From Firmicutes bacterium AF25-13AC (GTDB lineage: Bacteria; Bacillota; Clostridia; Lachnospirales; Lachnospiraceae), in NCBI GenBank assembly GCA_003478935.1, contig QUFP01000016.1:1-64000 (forward strand): a stretch of 64,000 bases of DNA, read 5' to 3'. The position numbers and the translations under genes were made by a program. Shown one piece after another: positions 47,529-56,536 of the stretch (the first letter of the stretch is position 1; each line of letters starts with the position of its first letter). The notes beneath the pieces were generated by a model that made no database searches, was not told the DNA's origin, and saw nothing but the letters and a program-made list of their open reading frames with translations.

Positions 47529-48431
47529 TTATATATTATTTTTTTCCTTACTTACACCACAACTAATGGCTCCTGTTGGACAAGCCTGCTTACAGCGTCC
47601 GCAGCGAATGCACTCTAGGCTGTTTGCGTTTACAACAGGATCTACCTGCATACGACAAACCTTTGCGCATTTTCCACAGCCAACACATTTTTCTTTGCTG
47701 ACACGATATTTGAAAAACGATACTTTGTTGAAAACGGAATAAAATGCTCCAAGCGGACAAATATATTTGCAGAATGGTCTGTAAATTATAATTGAGAGAA
47801 TGATTGTTACAACCAAAATCGCATTCTTCCAAACATACAAAGCACCAAGTGCACTGCGCATTGATTTATTTAACAGTGCAAGCGGTATACCTCCTTCTAG
47901 CGTTCCTGCCGGACAGATGAGCTTGCAAAAATATGGTGCACCCTGTCCCATAATGTCCACCAAAAACATAGGAAGCAAAATAACAAACACAGCAAATATT
48001 ACATATTTCAGCTTGCGAAGCAGCTTATCTCCCTTAAAGGTACGAATTTTTTTTGGAAATGGGATTTTATTTAACAGATCCTGTATCAGTCCAAATGGAC
48101 ATAAAAAGCCACAGATCAGTCTTCCAAAAATGGCTCCAATAAAAATCAAAAAGCCAATAACATAATAAGCCATCTTAAAATTCCAGCTGCCCACAACAGC
48201 CTGCAAAGAACCTATTGGACAGGCTCCGACAGCTCCTGGACAAGAATAACAGTTGAGTCCAGGTACGCAGACATTTTTTAATTTTCCCGTGTAAATTTTT
48301 CCTGTTACAAAGCCTGATACATGGCTGTTTGTCAAAAATGCCCACAATGCCTGAATGCCATGGCGCTTTGCATCACTTACTTTATTTGTTTTTTTCTTAC
48401 TTGTTTTTTCCTGAGCCATTTTCTTATCCAA
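47529..48431 (-). CDS. Membrane polyferredoxin (NapH/MauN-like 4Fe-4S protein)
   Basis: 300 residues, four or more transmembrane helices. Membrane-side cysteine motifs are CYSCPGAVGACP, CGFLCPFG, CKLICPAG and CKYICPLG (Fer4_5 type). Two classical 4Fe-4S clusters follow at the C-terminus: CVGCGKCAKVCRMQVDP and CIRCGRCKQACP. Such proteins pass electrons between cytosol and membrane. Downstream of a CXXC mini-protein and a TlpA-type thioredoxin, it may supply reductant across the membrane to the thioredoxin. The start overlaps the mini-protein gene by 8 bp. Confidence 0.92.
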   Translation of the reverse strand: MDKKMAQEKTSKKKTNKVSDAKRHGIQALWAFLTNSHVSGFVTGKIYTGKLKNVCVPGLNCYSCPGAVGACPIGSLQAVVGSWNFKMAYYVIGFLIFIGAIFGRLICGFLCPFGLIQDLLNKIPFPKKIRTFKGDKLLRKLKYVIFAVFVILLPMFLVDIMGQGAPYFCKLICPAGTLEGGIPLALLNKSMRSALGALYVWKNAILVVTIILSIIIYRPFCKYICPLGAFYSVFNKVSFFKYRVSKEKCVGCGKCAKVCRMQVDPVVNANSLECIRCGRCKQACPTGAISCGVSKEKNNI

Positions 48432-48606
48432 TTCCTATACACTCCATACAAATATTAATCGCCTTAGTAAATACAACTGCCATCTCACCGCGAAAAATAC
48501 CAAACGCCATCATCAACAGTCCGACCACTGCCAGACAAAGTCCTGTCCATTTGGAGTCTAGGGCTGCATTCGCCCTAGACTCCATTTTATTTTTCATTAT
48601 TTTCAT
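48424..48606 (-). CDS. CD1871A-family CXXC membrane mini-protein
   Basis: 60 residues. A single hydrophobic helix (TGLCLAVVGLLMMAFGIFRGE) is followed by VFTKAINICMECIGIG with a CxxC motif (ICMEC). It belongs to the small family found between TlpA-type and polyferredoxin genes in clostridia. It may hand electrons from the polyferredoxin to the extracytoplasmic thioredoxin. It overlaps the downstream gene by 8 bp and follows the TlpA gene by 1 bp, strong evidence that it is a real coding gene. Confidence 0.85.
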   Translation of the reverse strand: MKIMKNKMESRANAALDSKWTGLCLAVVGLLMMAFGIFRGEMAVVFTKAINICMECIGIG

Positions 48607-48607
48607 A

Positions 48608-49831
48608 TCAATTCTTTTCCTTGATTGCGCTTAACTCTTTTTCCACAATTTCCTTCCAATCTTCAAGTGTATGGCTTCCAGAATATGTTTCACCTACAAT
48701 GTTTCCATTTTTATCTACAAAGAAGGTTTCTGGGAATGCAGAGATGCCCTGAAGACGTCCATTCATCATATTCTTATCCGGAATCAAGAATGGATAGGTA
48801 GCCTTTGTCTTTTCCTGAAGAAGCTCTGCCTTTTTGATAGCCTGCTCATCCTTATTGCCTTCGCTGTCTGTCGTATCTAATACAACACCTGTTACACCAA
48901 CGCCCTGATCCTTAAGCTCCTGATACAGCTTCTCAAGCTCTGGAATCTCATTAACACATGGAGAGCACCATGTTGTAAATACATTTACAAGTGTAAGATC
49001 ATACTCACTAAACATATCCTCAGTATAAGTTTTCTTATCAATACCTGTCATCTCAAACTTTCCAACATTATCGCCATCCTGCTGCACCATATCAATTGGC
49101 TGATCGAATGCGGACATCTGCTGAAATTCTGCCATGTCAGTCAGCTCTGTCTTTGTCTTTTCTAATTCCTTTTTCAGCTTCTTATCTGCATCCTTACTAA
49201 TACTTAAATAGTACTCATATTTTCCATCACTGCTCTCGCCAAGCTTTGTGTGCTCTGTGCAGCCAGTCAACTCATCCAACTGATCTGTCACATCTGTGCT
49301 GTATACACCAAGTGTTCCAATCTTTCCAAGACTCTTTAACCAGTCATCATAGCCAGTTCCCATTTTCTCAATGACAGCATCACGCTGCTCTTCTGTCATT
49401 GTATACCAGCTAAATAATGCATAAGAAATTGCATTGCCTTCCTCATTCCAATTCTCATCTGTCAGCATTGCAACCTTTTTGTCTTCCATCTGCTTTAACA
49501 GCTTATCTGTTAATGTAAAATTCAGACCCATGAATGGAAACTCATAAGAATCCTGAACCTTCCAGGAAATCTCAGATGGTGTAAATGTTCCAGAAATCAT
49601 ATCGGAGGAAATTGCCTCTCCTTCCGGAACTGATTCTCCTGCTGGGATTGCCTCTCCTGCTGGGATTGCCTCTCCTGCTGGGATTGCTTCTCCAGTCGTT
49701 GTCTCCTTGCTGCTATCATTCTTTGCTGCAAATACAGGTGCTGCAAATGCACCTAAGGAGGACACTCCAATCACACCTGCTGCTAAATATGCCTTTACTA
49801 ACACTCCAATATGTAATCTATTTCTTCTCAT
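48608..49831 (-). CDS. TlpA-like extracytoplasmic thioredoxin with N-terminal unknown domain
   Basis: 407 residues. The signal segment (VLVKAYLAAGVIGVSSLGAFAAPVFA) is followed by a low-complexity linker with three AIPAGE-type repeats. A ~190-residue domain of unknown function (about 75-265, with SYEFPFMGLNFTLTDKLLK) follows. The last ~140 residues form a TlpA/AhpC-TSA thioredoxin fold with the active site TWCSPCVNEIPELEKLYQ and cis-Pro in GISAFPETFFVD. It is expected on the outer face of the membrane, reducing disulfides or methionine sulfoxide partners. First gene of the three-gene redox operon, divergent from a two-component system. Confidence 0.9.
   Translation of the reverse strand: MRRNRLHIGVLVKAYLAAGVIGVSSLGAFAAPVFAAKNDSSKETTTGEAIPAGEAIPAGEAIPAGESVPEGEAISSDMISGTFTPSEISWKVQDSYEFPFMGLNFTLTDKLLKQMEDKKVAMLTDENWNEEGNAISYALFSWYTMTEEQRDAVIEKMGTGYDDWLKSLGKIGTLGVYSTDVTDQLDELTGCTEHTKLGESSDGKYEYYLSISKDADKKLKKELEKTKTELTDMAEFQQMSAFDQPIDMVQQDGDNVGKFEMTGIDKKTYTEDMFSEYDLTLVNVFTTWCSPCVNEIPELEKLYQELKDQGVGVTGVVLDTTDSEGNKDEQAIKKAELLQEKTKATYPFLIPDKNMMNGRLQGISAFPETFFVDKNGNIVGETYSGSHTLEDWKEIVEKELSAIKEKN
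49634..49687. repeat. 18-bp in-frame tandem repeat in the TlpA-like gene
   Basis: Three copies of tctcctgctgggattgcc (one final mismatch) encode the repeated AIPAGE hexapeptide just after the signal peptide. Copy-number change would alter linker length without breaking the frame. Confidence 0.8.
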
Positions 49832-49986
49832 TTCTTATGATCCTTCCTTTCTTTGTTTTGATCTGAGGCGATTATAACACATGCCGTATAAAATTAGTGT
49901 TAAGAAATTTTATTTTTTAACAACTATTTTATTATTCGTATGATATACTTTAAAAAAATAACTATTTTTGAAAGGGGAATGAAGAT

Positions 49987-50670
49987 ATGCACATTTTAGT
50001 AATCGAAGATGAAGCACAGCTTTGCAGCTCTATCGCTGAAGGACTTCGCCTTGATGGATACGAGGTGGACACCTGCATGGACGGAAATGAAGGACTTGAT
50101 CTTTGTCTGACAGAACCATTCGATCTTATTTTGCTTGACCTTAATCTTCCAGGAATGGACGGTCTTTCCATTTTACAGCAGCTTCGCGCTGAAAACTCAT
50201 CCACACCAGTTATCATCCTTTCTGCCAGAACTCAAATTCAGGATAAGGTGGAGGGACTTGATCTAGGTGCAAATGATTATCTTACAAAACCTTTTCATTT
50301 TGAAGAGCTTGAGGCCAGAATACGAAGCCTCACACGCCGCAAATTTATTCAGGAAAATATCTGCCTAACTTGCGGCCGCATATCATTTGACACAAAAACA
50401 AGACTTGCCCAGATTGATCATATGCCACTTTCCCTCACGCGAAAAGAAAGCAGTCTGTTAGAATATTTTCTTCTTCATCCAGATCAAGTGATCAGTCCAG
50501 AGGAATTGATTGAGCATATCTGGGATGGAAGTGTCAACAGCTTCAGTAATTCCATCCGTGTTCATATCTCCTCGCTTAGAAAAAAGCTTCGCGCAGCTCT
50601 TGGATACGATCCTATTCAAAATAAGATAGGCGAAGGATATCTGCTTAACGCAGACTGCTGTAATGATTAA
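49987..50670 (+). CDS. OmpR-family response regulator of the redox locus
   Basis: 227 residues. The receiver has EDE, phospho-Asp in LILLDLNLPG, Ser/Ala in ILSARTQ and Lys in YLTKPFHF. The winged helix has LTRKESSLLEYFLLHPDQV and SNSIRVHISSLRKKLRA, ending GEGYLL. AAAGGGGAATGAAG precedes the ATG. It is divergently transcribed from the TlpA operon across a 155-bp gap, which suggests it controls that operon and itself. Confidence 0.92.
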   Translation: MHILVIEDEAQLCSSIAEGLRLDGYEVDTCMDGNEGLDLCLTEPFDLILLDLNLPGMDGLSILQQLRAENSSTPVIILSARTQIQDKVEGLDLGANDYLTKPFHFEELEARIRSLTRRKFIQENICLTCGRISFDTKTRLAQIDHMPLSLTRKESSLLEYFLLHPDQVISPEELIEHIWDGSVNSFSNSIRVHISSLRKKLRAALGYDPIQNKIGEGYLLNADCCND

Positions 50671-50695
50671 ACATTTAGATAAGGAAAGGATTCTT

Positions 50696-51862
50696 ATGAC
50701 TCACACACAAAAAAAAGCGCCTCTGCGCTCCTTCTTTGCAAAAATGCCACTTCAATGGCGTCTTACTGCACTGACAACACTTCTTGTCACAGTTGCCTGC
50801 ATTTTTATGTATTTTTTTATAAGTCATTCTGCCGTCTCTGGAATGGATGATCTGCACGATTACGCGATCCATATTGATCAGAATGACTCTTCCCCTATCA
50901 CATTTCAGGTTGATCCATCTATGCTATTTCCGCAGATTAATGATCAGCTTGCCCAGACAAAGCAGCTTTTCATGATCAAAAGTCTTGCTGTAACCATTGT
51001 TGTTATTTTAATAAGCAGTCTTTCAACTTGGTTTCTTACACGTAAAAGCCTTGCTCCGCTTCGCAGCCTCAGTAAAAAAATTTCTGATATTCAGGCACAG
51101 AATCTTTCTATTTCCATTGATGTTCCAGAAAGCCATGATGAAATTTCTAAGCTGACAGAAGCATTTAATCAGATGCTTGCTCGATTAAATGATGCATTTG
51201 ACGTTCAAAAGCAGTTTTCTGCCAATGCAGCTCATGAGCTTCGAACTCCGCTTGCTGTAATGCAGACAAATCTTGAAGTATTTTCCAAAAAGAAAGAACC
51301 TTTTGTTTCAGAATACCAGACACTTTTTTCCACGATTCTTGAGCAGACAAACCGTCTTAGCCATTTAGCTTCGATTTTGCTTGATATGACTGGAATGCAG
51401 CGTGTAAAACGCTCTGATACAATAAGCCTCGCAGCACTCGCTGATGAAGTTCTCTGTGATCTTGCACCAATTGCTGATCAAAAGCAGATTAAGCTTTCCC
51501 AATCTGAAACAGACTGTATCGTCACTGGAAGCTATCTTCTTCTCTACCGTGCTGTTTTTAATCTTGTTGAAAATGCAATCAAGTACAATCATCCCGATGG
51601 AAGTGTGCACATTGATATAAAAGATGAAAATGGATTTGCCTTAATTAGCATCAAGGATACAGGAATTGGCATTGCTCCTGAAAATCAAGAAAAAATCTTT
51701 ACACCTTTTTTCTGTGTTGATAAATCAAGAAGCCGCACAATGGGCGGTGCCGGTCTTGGACTTGCACTAGTTGCCGAAATTGCACAGCTTCATAATGGAA
51801 CAGTTTATGTAAGCGAAAGCGACAGCGAAGGAAGTACTATCATCCTTAAGCTGCCGCTGTAA
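50696..51862 (+). CDS. Sensor histidine kinase of the redox locus
   Basis: The ATG at 50696 (MTHTQKKAPLRS) follows GGAAAGGA; an upstream ATG at 50663 overlaps the regulator and is less likely. 388 residues: transmembrane helices at ~28-50 and ~112-132, with a short (~60-residue) extracellular loop; HAMP (LSKKISDIQAQNLSISI); H box ANAAHELRTPLAVMQ; N box NLVENAIKYNHPDGS; G boxes DTGIGIAPENQ and GGAGLGLALVAEI. A short sensor loop suits detection of envelope or redox stress. Ends 4 bp from the convergent psd gene. Confidence 0.9.
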   Translation: MTHTQKKAPLRSFFAKMPLQWRLTALTTLLVTVACIFMYFFISHSAVSGMDDLHDYAIHIDQNDSSPITFQVDPSMLFPQINDQLAQTKQLFMIKSLAVTIVVILISSLSTWFLTRKSLAPLRSLSKKISDIQAQNLSISIDVPESHDEISKLTEAFNQMLARLNDAFDVQKQFSANAAHELRTPLAVMQTNLEVFSKKKEPFVSEYQTLFSTILEQTNRLSHLASILLDMTGMQRVKRSDTISLAALADEVLCDLAPIADQKQIKLSQSETDCIVTGSYLLLYRAVFNLVENAIKYNHPDGSVHIDIKDENGFALISIKDTGIGIAPENQEKIFTPFFCVDKSRSRTMGGAGLGLALVAEIAQLHNGTVYVSESDSEGSTIILKLPL

Positions 51863-51866
51863 AAAA

Positions 51867-52709
51867 TCATCGCTGATTATTATTAACTTTTCCTATCTTT
51901 TCTCCCTGTCTTATACACGTTTCCTCTCCTCTGGCGCTTCGGTGCAAAATATTCTTTCTTGGAAGAACAGCACCTTTTTGTGTCAGAAGGATAATGGTAG
52001 AGCCGCCAAATTCAAAATATCCTTTTTCCTCGCCGCGAGTCACATAACCTGGCTCTGCTTCATGGTTGGTAATTCGTCCAACCATCATTGCACCGACTTC
52101 CATCATTAAAATCGTGCCAAATTCCTTCGTCTTAATAATACAATACTTTCTGGTGTTTTCCTTATATACTGGGCAATGTTCAAGCGCAATCGGCTGCACT
52201 GTATGGAAAACACCATTAATTGTGCGCTCATGAGAACGTCTGCCGCTCACTGGATAAATATAGCGGTGATAATCATCTACACTTAAGCGAAGCTGCCACA
52301 AAATACCGCCTTCAAACTGTTTTGCCAGTTTTTCATCACGAAGCAGACTCTGTACTGTATACTGACCTTGTTTGATCAAAAAGCGTGAATCATTCGTGAT
52401 TGGAAAAATCGTAAGCTTTGCATCACATGGACTAATAAGTATATCATCTCCCTGCGCCAGTAATCTTGCATCTGGTTTTAGCTTTCTTGTAAAGAAATCA
52501 TTATAGGAAGAAAAACTTGTTTTTTCAAACTCTGACACATCAATATTTTGTGACTTTATAAAGCCAGAAACAGCAATCAAAGATAATCTGCTGTTCATCA
52601 CACATCCTGCCGCCTTTGATACTGCCGGACTGACAAGAATACGAAGAAGCCTATTTCCAACTGATGTTGTATATAAAAATGTTAAAAGTCTGCTTGTTTT
52701 TTCTTTCAT
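51867..52709 (-). CDS. psd: Phosphatidylserine decarboxylase proenzyme
   Basis: 280 residues. DDYHRYIYPVSG carries the conserved His and GEEKGYFEFGGSTIILL the autocleavage site (between Gly and Ser, near residue 236), which generates the pyruvoyl group. ISPCDAKLTIF is another family block. It makes phosphatidylethanolamine from phosphatidylserine at the membrane. It directly follows pssA (9 bp gap) in an operon with a flippase-like protein. Confidence 0.94.
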   Translation of the reverse strand: MKEKTSRLLTFLYTTSVGNRLLRILVSPAVSKAAGCVMNSRLSLIAVSGFIKSQNIDVSEFEKTSFSSYNDFFTRKLKPDARLLAQGDDILISPCDAKLTIFPITNDSRFLIKQGQYTVQSLLRDEKLAKQFEGGILWQLRLSVDDYHRYIYPVSGRRSHERTINGVFHTVQPIALEHCPVYKENTRKYCIIKTKEFGTILMMEVGAMMVGRITNHEAEPGYVTRGEEKGYFEFGGSTIILLTQKGAVLPRKNILHRSARGEETCIRQGEKIGKVNNNQR

Positions 52710-52718
52710 AATTTTGTC

Positions 52719-53411
52719 TTATCCTTTTTTGTGTTTCCAGAACATTAGATCAGATAAATTCCAGCCATAATATTCCTTCCAGTTAAAGCAAAACAGAAGG
52801 TACAGAACAACTGCTGCCACAACAATGATCAGCACAGTAAGCTGTTTGTTGTTCGGCTTTGGAAATTTAAAATTAAGTACAAATAAAAGACCGGTAAGCA
52901 GCATCGCAAGACTCAGCACGATCTCAAAATTATCCTGACACAGATTTGAGATTGCATACAAAAATGGTAAAATGACTGCAATAGAAGTGATCGGAAGACC
53001 CTGATAATACTTTCTCTTTTCATCAGTCTCCTGCTGACGCTTCTCTTCCATTACATTATAATATGCCAGACGAATCAATCCCGCCAGACAATAAAAAATC
53101 AAAATTGAAACTTCCCACGGTTTCTGCATTCCTGAAAACCAACAGATAATTACAGGGCAGACGCCAAAGCAGACAATATCACAAAGCGAGTCGATCTGAA
53201 TACCAAAGCGCTTCTGATCCTCTGTTCTGTTTTTCTTTGTTCTGGCTACCTTGCCATCAAATGTATCAAGAAGACCAGACATACCCAGAAAAAAGATTGC
53301 CCAGCCTATTCTTGCATAGCAGGCACTAATCATTCCCAAGATTGATGATGCCAAGCTTATGTATGTCAATATTACTGTATAATCATAAAATCCTATCATT
53401 GTATCCCTCAT
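52719..53411 (-). CDS. pssA: CDP-diacylglycerol-serine O-phosphatidyltransferase
   Basis: 230 residues, multi-pass membrane protein. The CDP-alcohol phosphatidyltransferase motif is complete: DTFDGKVAR, then G and D in FGIQIDSLCDIVCFG (D-x2-DG-x2-AR...G-x3-D-x3-D). It makes phosphatidylserine, the substrate for the adjacent psd product. The C-terminus (NWKEYYGWNLSDLMFWKHKKG) is longer than in minimal homologues. Confidence 0.93.
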   Translation of the reverse strand: MRDTMIGFYDYTVILTYISLASSILGMISACYARIGWAIFFLGMSGLLDTFDGKVARTKKNRTEDQKRFGIQIDSLCDIVCFGVCPVIICWFSGMQKPWEVSILIFYCLAGLIRLAYYNVMEEKRQQETDEKRKYYQGLPITSIAVILPFLYAISNLCQDNFEIVLSLAMLLTGLLFVLNFKFPKPNNKQLTVLIIVVAAVVLYLLFCFNWKEYYGWNLSDLMFWKHKKG

Positions 53412-53465
53412 AATCCATCCTGTGAGCTGCCATTAACATAAGCGCATATCTGAGTCCGGATTTTC

Positions 53466-54509
53466 TTATTTTACTTTACTTTTTTTGTGTTCACGCACCT
53501 GAAATACTACCACAGCTACAAGCGTAAATATTGCTGATAAAAACAGCTCACTGTAATAGCCAAGTCCACGGCTTAAAATCAGTCCCGGAATCAAAAGTGC
53601 CTCCCCAAATACTTTTTTAAAGATCACCATAAACAATCCCTCACTGATACCCATTCCACCTGGCAGCGGAAGCATATCAACTGACACCGATATAACAGCC
53701 TGTAAAAACATGACCTCAAAAAAATTCATACTGTTTAAAGAAAACGCGCGATAAACAAAATATGTTACAGCAAACATTGCAAATCGCTGTACAACCGTGA
53801 TTACAAAAACTCTTGCAATCATCCCCCAATGACTGCTCATAAACTCGGCTGCCTCATGATAATGATTCATGGAGCGCTCTATTTTATCTAAGCGTTCTTC
53901 TTTATGTTTTAAAATGTGTATCCGTTCCAGAAGCTTTGCTCCGAGTATTAATGTCTTTTTGGCAAATGACGGATGAAATACGACTACGCACATAAGTATC
54001 ACACAGCCGACATTCAACAAAATGCCCAGATAAAAGACCCATCTCGCTTCTGCCACATACTCTGCTAAAAATCCCCCTGCAAACAGCCACAAACCTATTC
54101 CCACAACGACAAGTACAAACTTATACGTAATCGTGACAACAAGCAAAATAACCGTTGCTATCGGAACAGGAATGTCTTCCTTTTTCATAAAGTAAATCTG
54201 CATCGGCTGTCCACCCGTCGCTGACGGTGTGACGCAGCTAAAGAAAAATCCAACCGCTGAAAAAAGAAAACAAAACCTTTCCTTTACATAAATCCCGTAG
54301 CAATCCAGCATATGCCATATGACAATACTCTCGCCAGCGATAAAAAATAACACAAGCGGGACTGCTGGAATTAGCCACAGGATATTACATTCTTTAATTG
54401 CATCTTTAAGTCCTGAAAGATCCTCCCCATGGAAAACACCATACAGTGTCAATCCTATAATTACAAAAAACAGGATAGCGTCTATCAATACTTTCTTATA
54501 CTTTTTCAC
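53466..54509 (-). CDS. YbhN/LPG-synthase-TM-like membrane protein (putative lipid flippase)
   Basis: 347 residues with eight or so helices, UPF0104/lysylphosphatidylglycerol synthase transmembrane domain. Family features: FFSCVTPSATGGQPMQIYFM and DMLPLPGGMGISEGLF, re-entrant-like segments conserved in MprF flippase halves. It lacks the cytosolic synthase domain. It lies upstream of pssA and psd, so it may move aminophospholipids or precursors across the membrane. Function inferred. Confidence 0.87.
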   Translation of the reverse strand: MKKYKKVLIDAILFFVIIGLTLYGVFHGEDLSGLKDAIKECNILWLIPAVPLVLFFIAGESIVIWHMLDCYGIYVKERFCFLFSAVGFFFSCVTPSATGGQPMQIYFMKKEDIPVPIATVILLVVTITYKFVLVVVGIGLWLFAGGFLAEYVAEARWVFYLGILLNVGCVILMCVVVFHPSFAKKTLILGAKLLERIHILKHKEERLDKIERSMNHYHEAAEFMSSHWGMIARVFVITVVQRFAMFAVTYFVYRAFSLNSMNFFEVMFLQAVISVSVDMLPLPGGMGISEGLFMVIFKKVFGEALLIPGLILSRGLGYYSELFLSAIFTLVAVVVFQVREHKKSKVK

Positions 54510-54580
54510 CTTTTGGCGCCTCCTTGGCTATGAATAATTTCATTCTATCAAAAATTAGGACCATTCGCAACAAGAAGTTA

Positions 54581-55825
54581 TTACTTGTGTGCCCCTGCCA
54601 TGAATGCTTCGATCTCGTCCGGTGTGCGCATAACAGCCTCGGACAGGCATTCGCATCCGTCCTCTGTGATCAAAAGGTCATCTTCAACACGGATTCCGAT
54701 CTCCCATTCATCAATGTACAGACCTGGCTCATCGGAAATGACAGCACCTGGGCGAAGCTTGCTGTTGGAGGCAACGCTTACATCATGAACATCAATTCCA
54801 AGATGGTGAGAAACACCGTGCATGTAATATTTTCCAATCTCCTCTTCCTTCTCAATCAGACCCATACGAATGCAGCCCTCGGCAAGAACCTTCTTACACA
54901 CATCATTTAACTCACGAAGCGTCATACCTGGCTTTGCTGTCTTTGCAACAGCGCGGTTTGCAGCCAGCACAACCTCATAAACCATACGCTGCTTTTCGGT
55001 GAACTTGCCATTTACAGGATATGTTCTTGTGATATCTGCGCAGTAACCCTTGTACTTTGCACCAAGGTCAAGCAGCAGAAGTGTGTTGTCCTTGCACTCG
55101 CATTCATTTGTTACATAATGAAGCATCGTTCCGTTTATACCACTTCCGGCAATCGTTGGAAATGACACACCGTCAGCACCATTTCTTTTGATACTATACT
55201 CAAAATCAGCCTGTGCCTGATATTCCATCTGACCTGGCTGCAAATGCGCCATCAGATTCTTTAATCCGCCATCTGTGAGCTTGATTGCCTCACGGATCAA
55301 GGAAACCTCATCCTCATCCTTCTGCATTCTCATCTCAGCGATGATCGGTGCACAATCCTTTACGCACATCCCCGGATACTTCTGTGCAAACTCGCGTGCT
55401 TTCATCATGTTGTAATCTTCAAGATCATCGATATCATGACGGTAAGTATCAAAATATACGGTATAGACATCCTCTCTTGTCATCATACGATTAAGCACAC
55501 TCTTCTCTGTGTCAATAAATCCAACCTTCTCGATCTGTGCCTGCGCCTTTGCCTCATCGACGGTCATCTTCTTTCCCATCCAACGCTCGCGGTCTGGATC
55601 GGCCTCTTCAATAAGAAGAGTCTCTGTCGGCTCCTCAGTCGCATTATCCAAAATTAACATCATATTCTCTCGGCGAATACCTGTCAAATAAAAGAAGTTT
55701 CTGTTTGCTTCAAATGGTGCATACTCATCTGCACTCACATGATGTCCCACTCCTGAATAAAGGACCAGAACGGAATTTTTCTCCATCTTTGATAATACTT
55801 CATCTCTGCGCTTTTTATAGTTCAT
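54581..55825 (-). CDS. pepP: Xaa-Pro aminopeptidase family M24 protein
   Basis: 414 residues. The N-terminal AMP_N-type domain has YKKRRDEVLSKMEKNSVLVLYSG and NRNFFYLTGI. The C-terminal pita-bread fold has all five metal ligands: Asp in LLLLDLGAKYKGYCADITRTYPV (two Asp), His in HGVSHHLGIDVHD, Glu in VISDEPGLYI and Glu in GIRVEDDLLI. A cytosolic, probably Mn-dependent, aminopeptidase removing residues before proline. Monocistronic between the flippase and methyltransferase genes. Confidence 0.92.
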   Translation of the reverse strand: MNYKKRRDEVLSKMEKNSVLVLYSGVGHHVSADEYAPFEANRNFFYLTGIRRENMMLILDNATEEPTETLLIEEADPDRERWMGKKMTVDEAKAQAQIEKVGFIDTEKSVLNRMMTREDVYTVYFDTYRHDIDDLEDYNMMKAREFAQKYPGMCVKDCAPIIAEMRMQKDEDEVSLIREAIKLTDGGLKNLMAHLQPGQMEYQAQADFEYSIKRNGADGVSFPTIAGSGINGTMLHYVTNECECKDNTLLLLDLGAKYKGYCADITRTYPVNGKFTEKQRMVYEVVLAANRAVAKTAKPGMTLRELNDVCKKVLAEGCIRMGLIEKEEEIGKYYMHGVSHHLGIDVHDVSVASNSKLRPGAVISDEPGLYIDEWEIGIRVEDDLLITEDGCECLSEAVMRTPDEIEAFMAGAHK

Positions 55826-55887
55826 TTCTTCATACCTCTTTTCTCATTTTTCGAAACAAAAATTTGAATACTCTTCGAATACTCACA

Positions 55888-56502
55888 TTATACCAATCCA
55901 AAACCATAAATGCAACTGCTGTCTTTTCCCTCTAATTTTTGTATAAATACAGGCATAGGTGGATGATTTGGGCGATTATAGTAGCAGCTCGTTATAACAA
56001 GGTATGTCTTTGAGTCTAGCTCCTTTAACATTTTTAAAACAGCTTCCTTTTCCTCTCTCTGGACATCGCTTCCATCATATAGGCAAAGTGTCATGATGCC
56101 GCCCTTTCGTAAAATAGAAAGGCCGGCCTTAATCGCCGCAATACTTGTCTGTGCCTTTGTCTCAATCTTATGATCTGCACCTGGCAGATAACCAAAATTA
56201 AACATAATGCATGCAGCACTTCCCTCAGACATATAGTCGGCCATGTTTGAATGGGAGTCAAGCACCAGCTCTGCCATACACTCATGCTCAGCAAGAAGTG
56301 TTGCCGTCTTTTCAAGAGCCTGCGGCTGAATATCAAATGCCATAACCTCACCTCTAGCCCCGGTTAACTCACATAAAAACAGCGTATCATTTCCGCAGCC
56401 TGCAGTCGCATCAATACATATATCTCCAGCCTCCACATGCTCTCGCACAAAACGATGTATCAGCTCTGTGATCTGGAGATCTTCTTTTTTTAGTTCCTTC
56501 AT
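55888..56502 (-). CDS. mnmM: Class I SAM methyltransferase, MnmM (YtqB) type
   Basis: 204 residues. The SAM-binding motif is DATAGCGNDTLFLCEL (~31-46), with acidic loop AFDIQPQAL and the family-specific MFNFGYLPGADHKIETK and SCYYNRPNHPPMPVFIQK. These match the Firmicute YtqB family, shown to act as the tRNA mnm5s2U methyltransferase MnmM. The assignment rests on motif similarity only. Confidence 0.85.
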   Translation of the reverse strand: MKELKKEDLQITELIHRFVREHVEAGDICIDATAGCGNDTLFLCELTGARGEVMAFDIQPQALEKTATLLAEHECMAELVLDSHSNMADYMSEGSAACIMFNFGYLPGADHKIETKAQTSIAAIKAGLSILRKGGIMTLCLYDGSDVQREEKEAVLKMLKELDSKTYLVITSCYYNRPNHPPMPVFIQKLEGKDSSCIYGFGLV

Positions 56503-56536
56503 AATATATAACCTCGTTTTAGCTAATTTGGGATAG

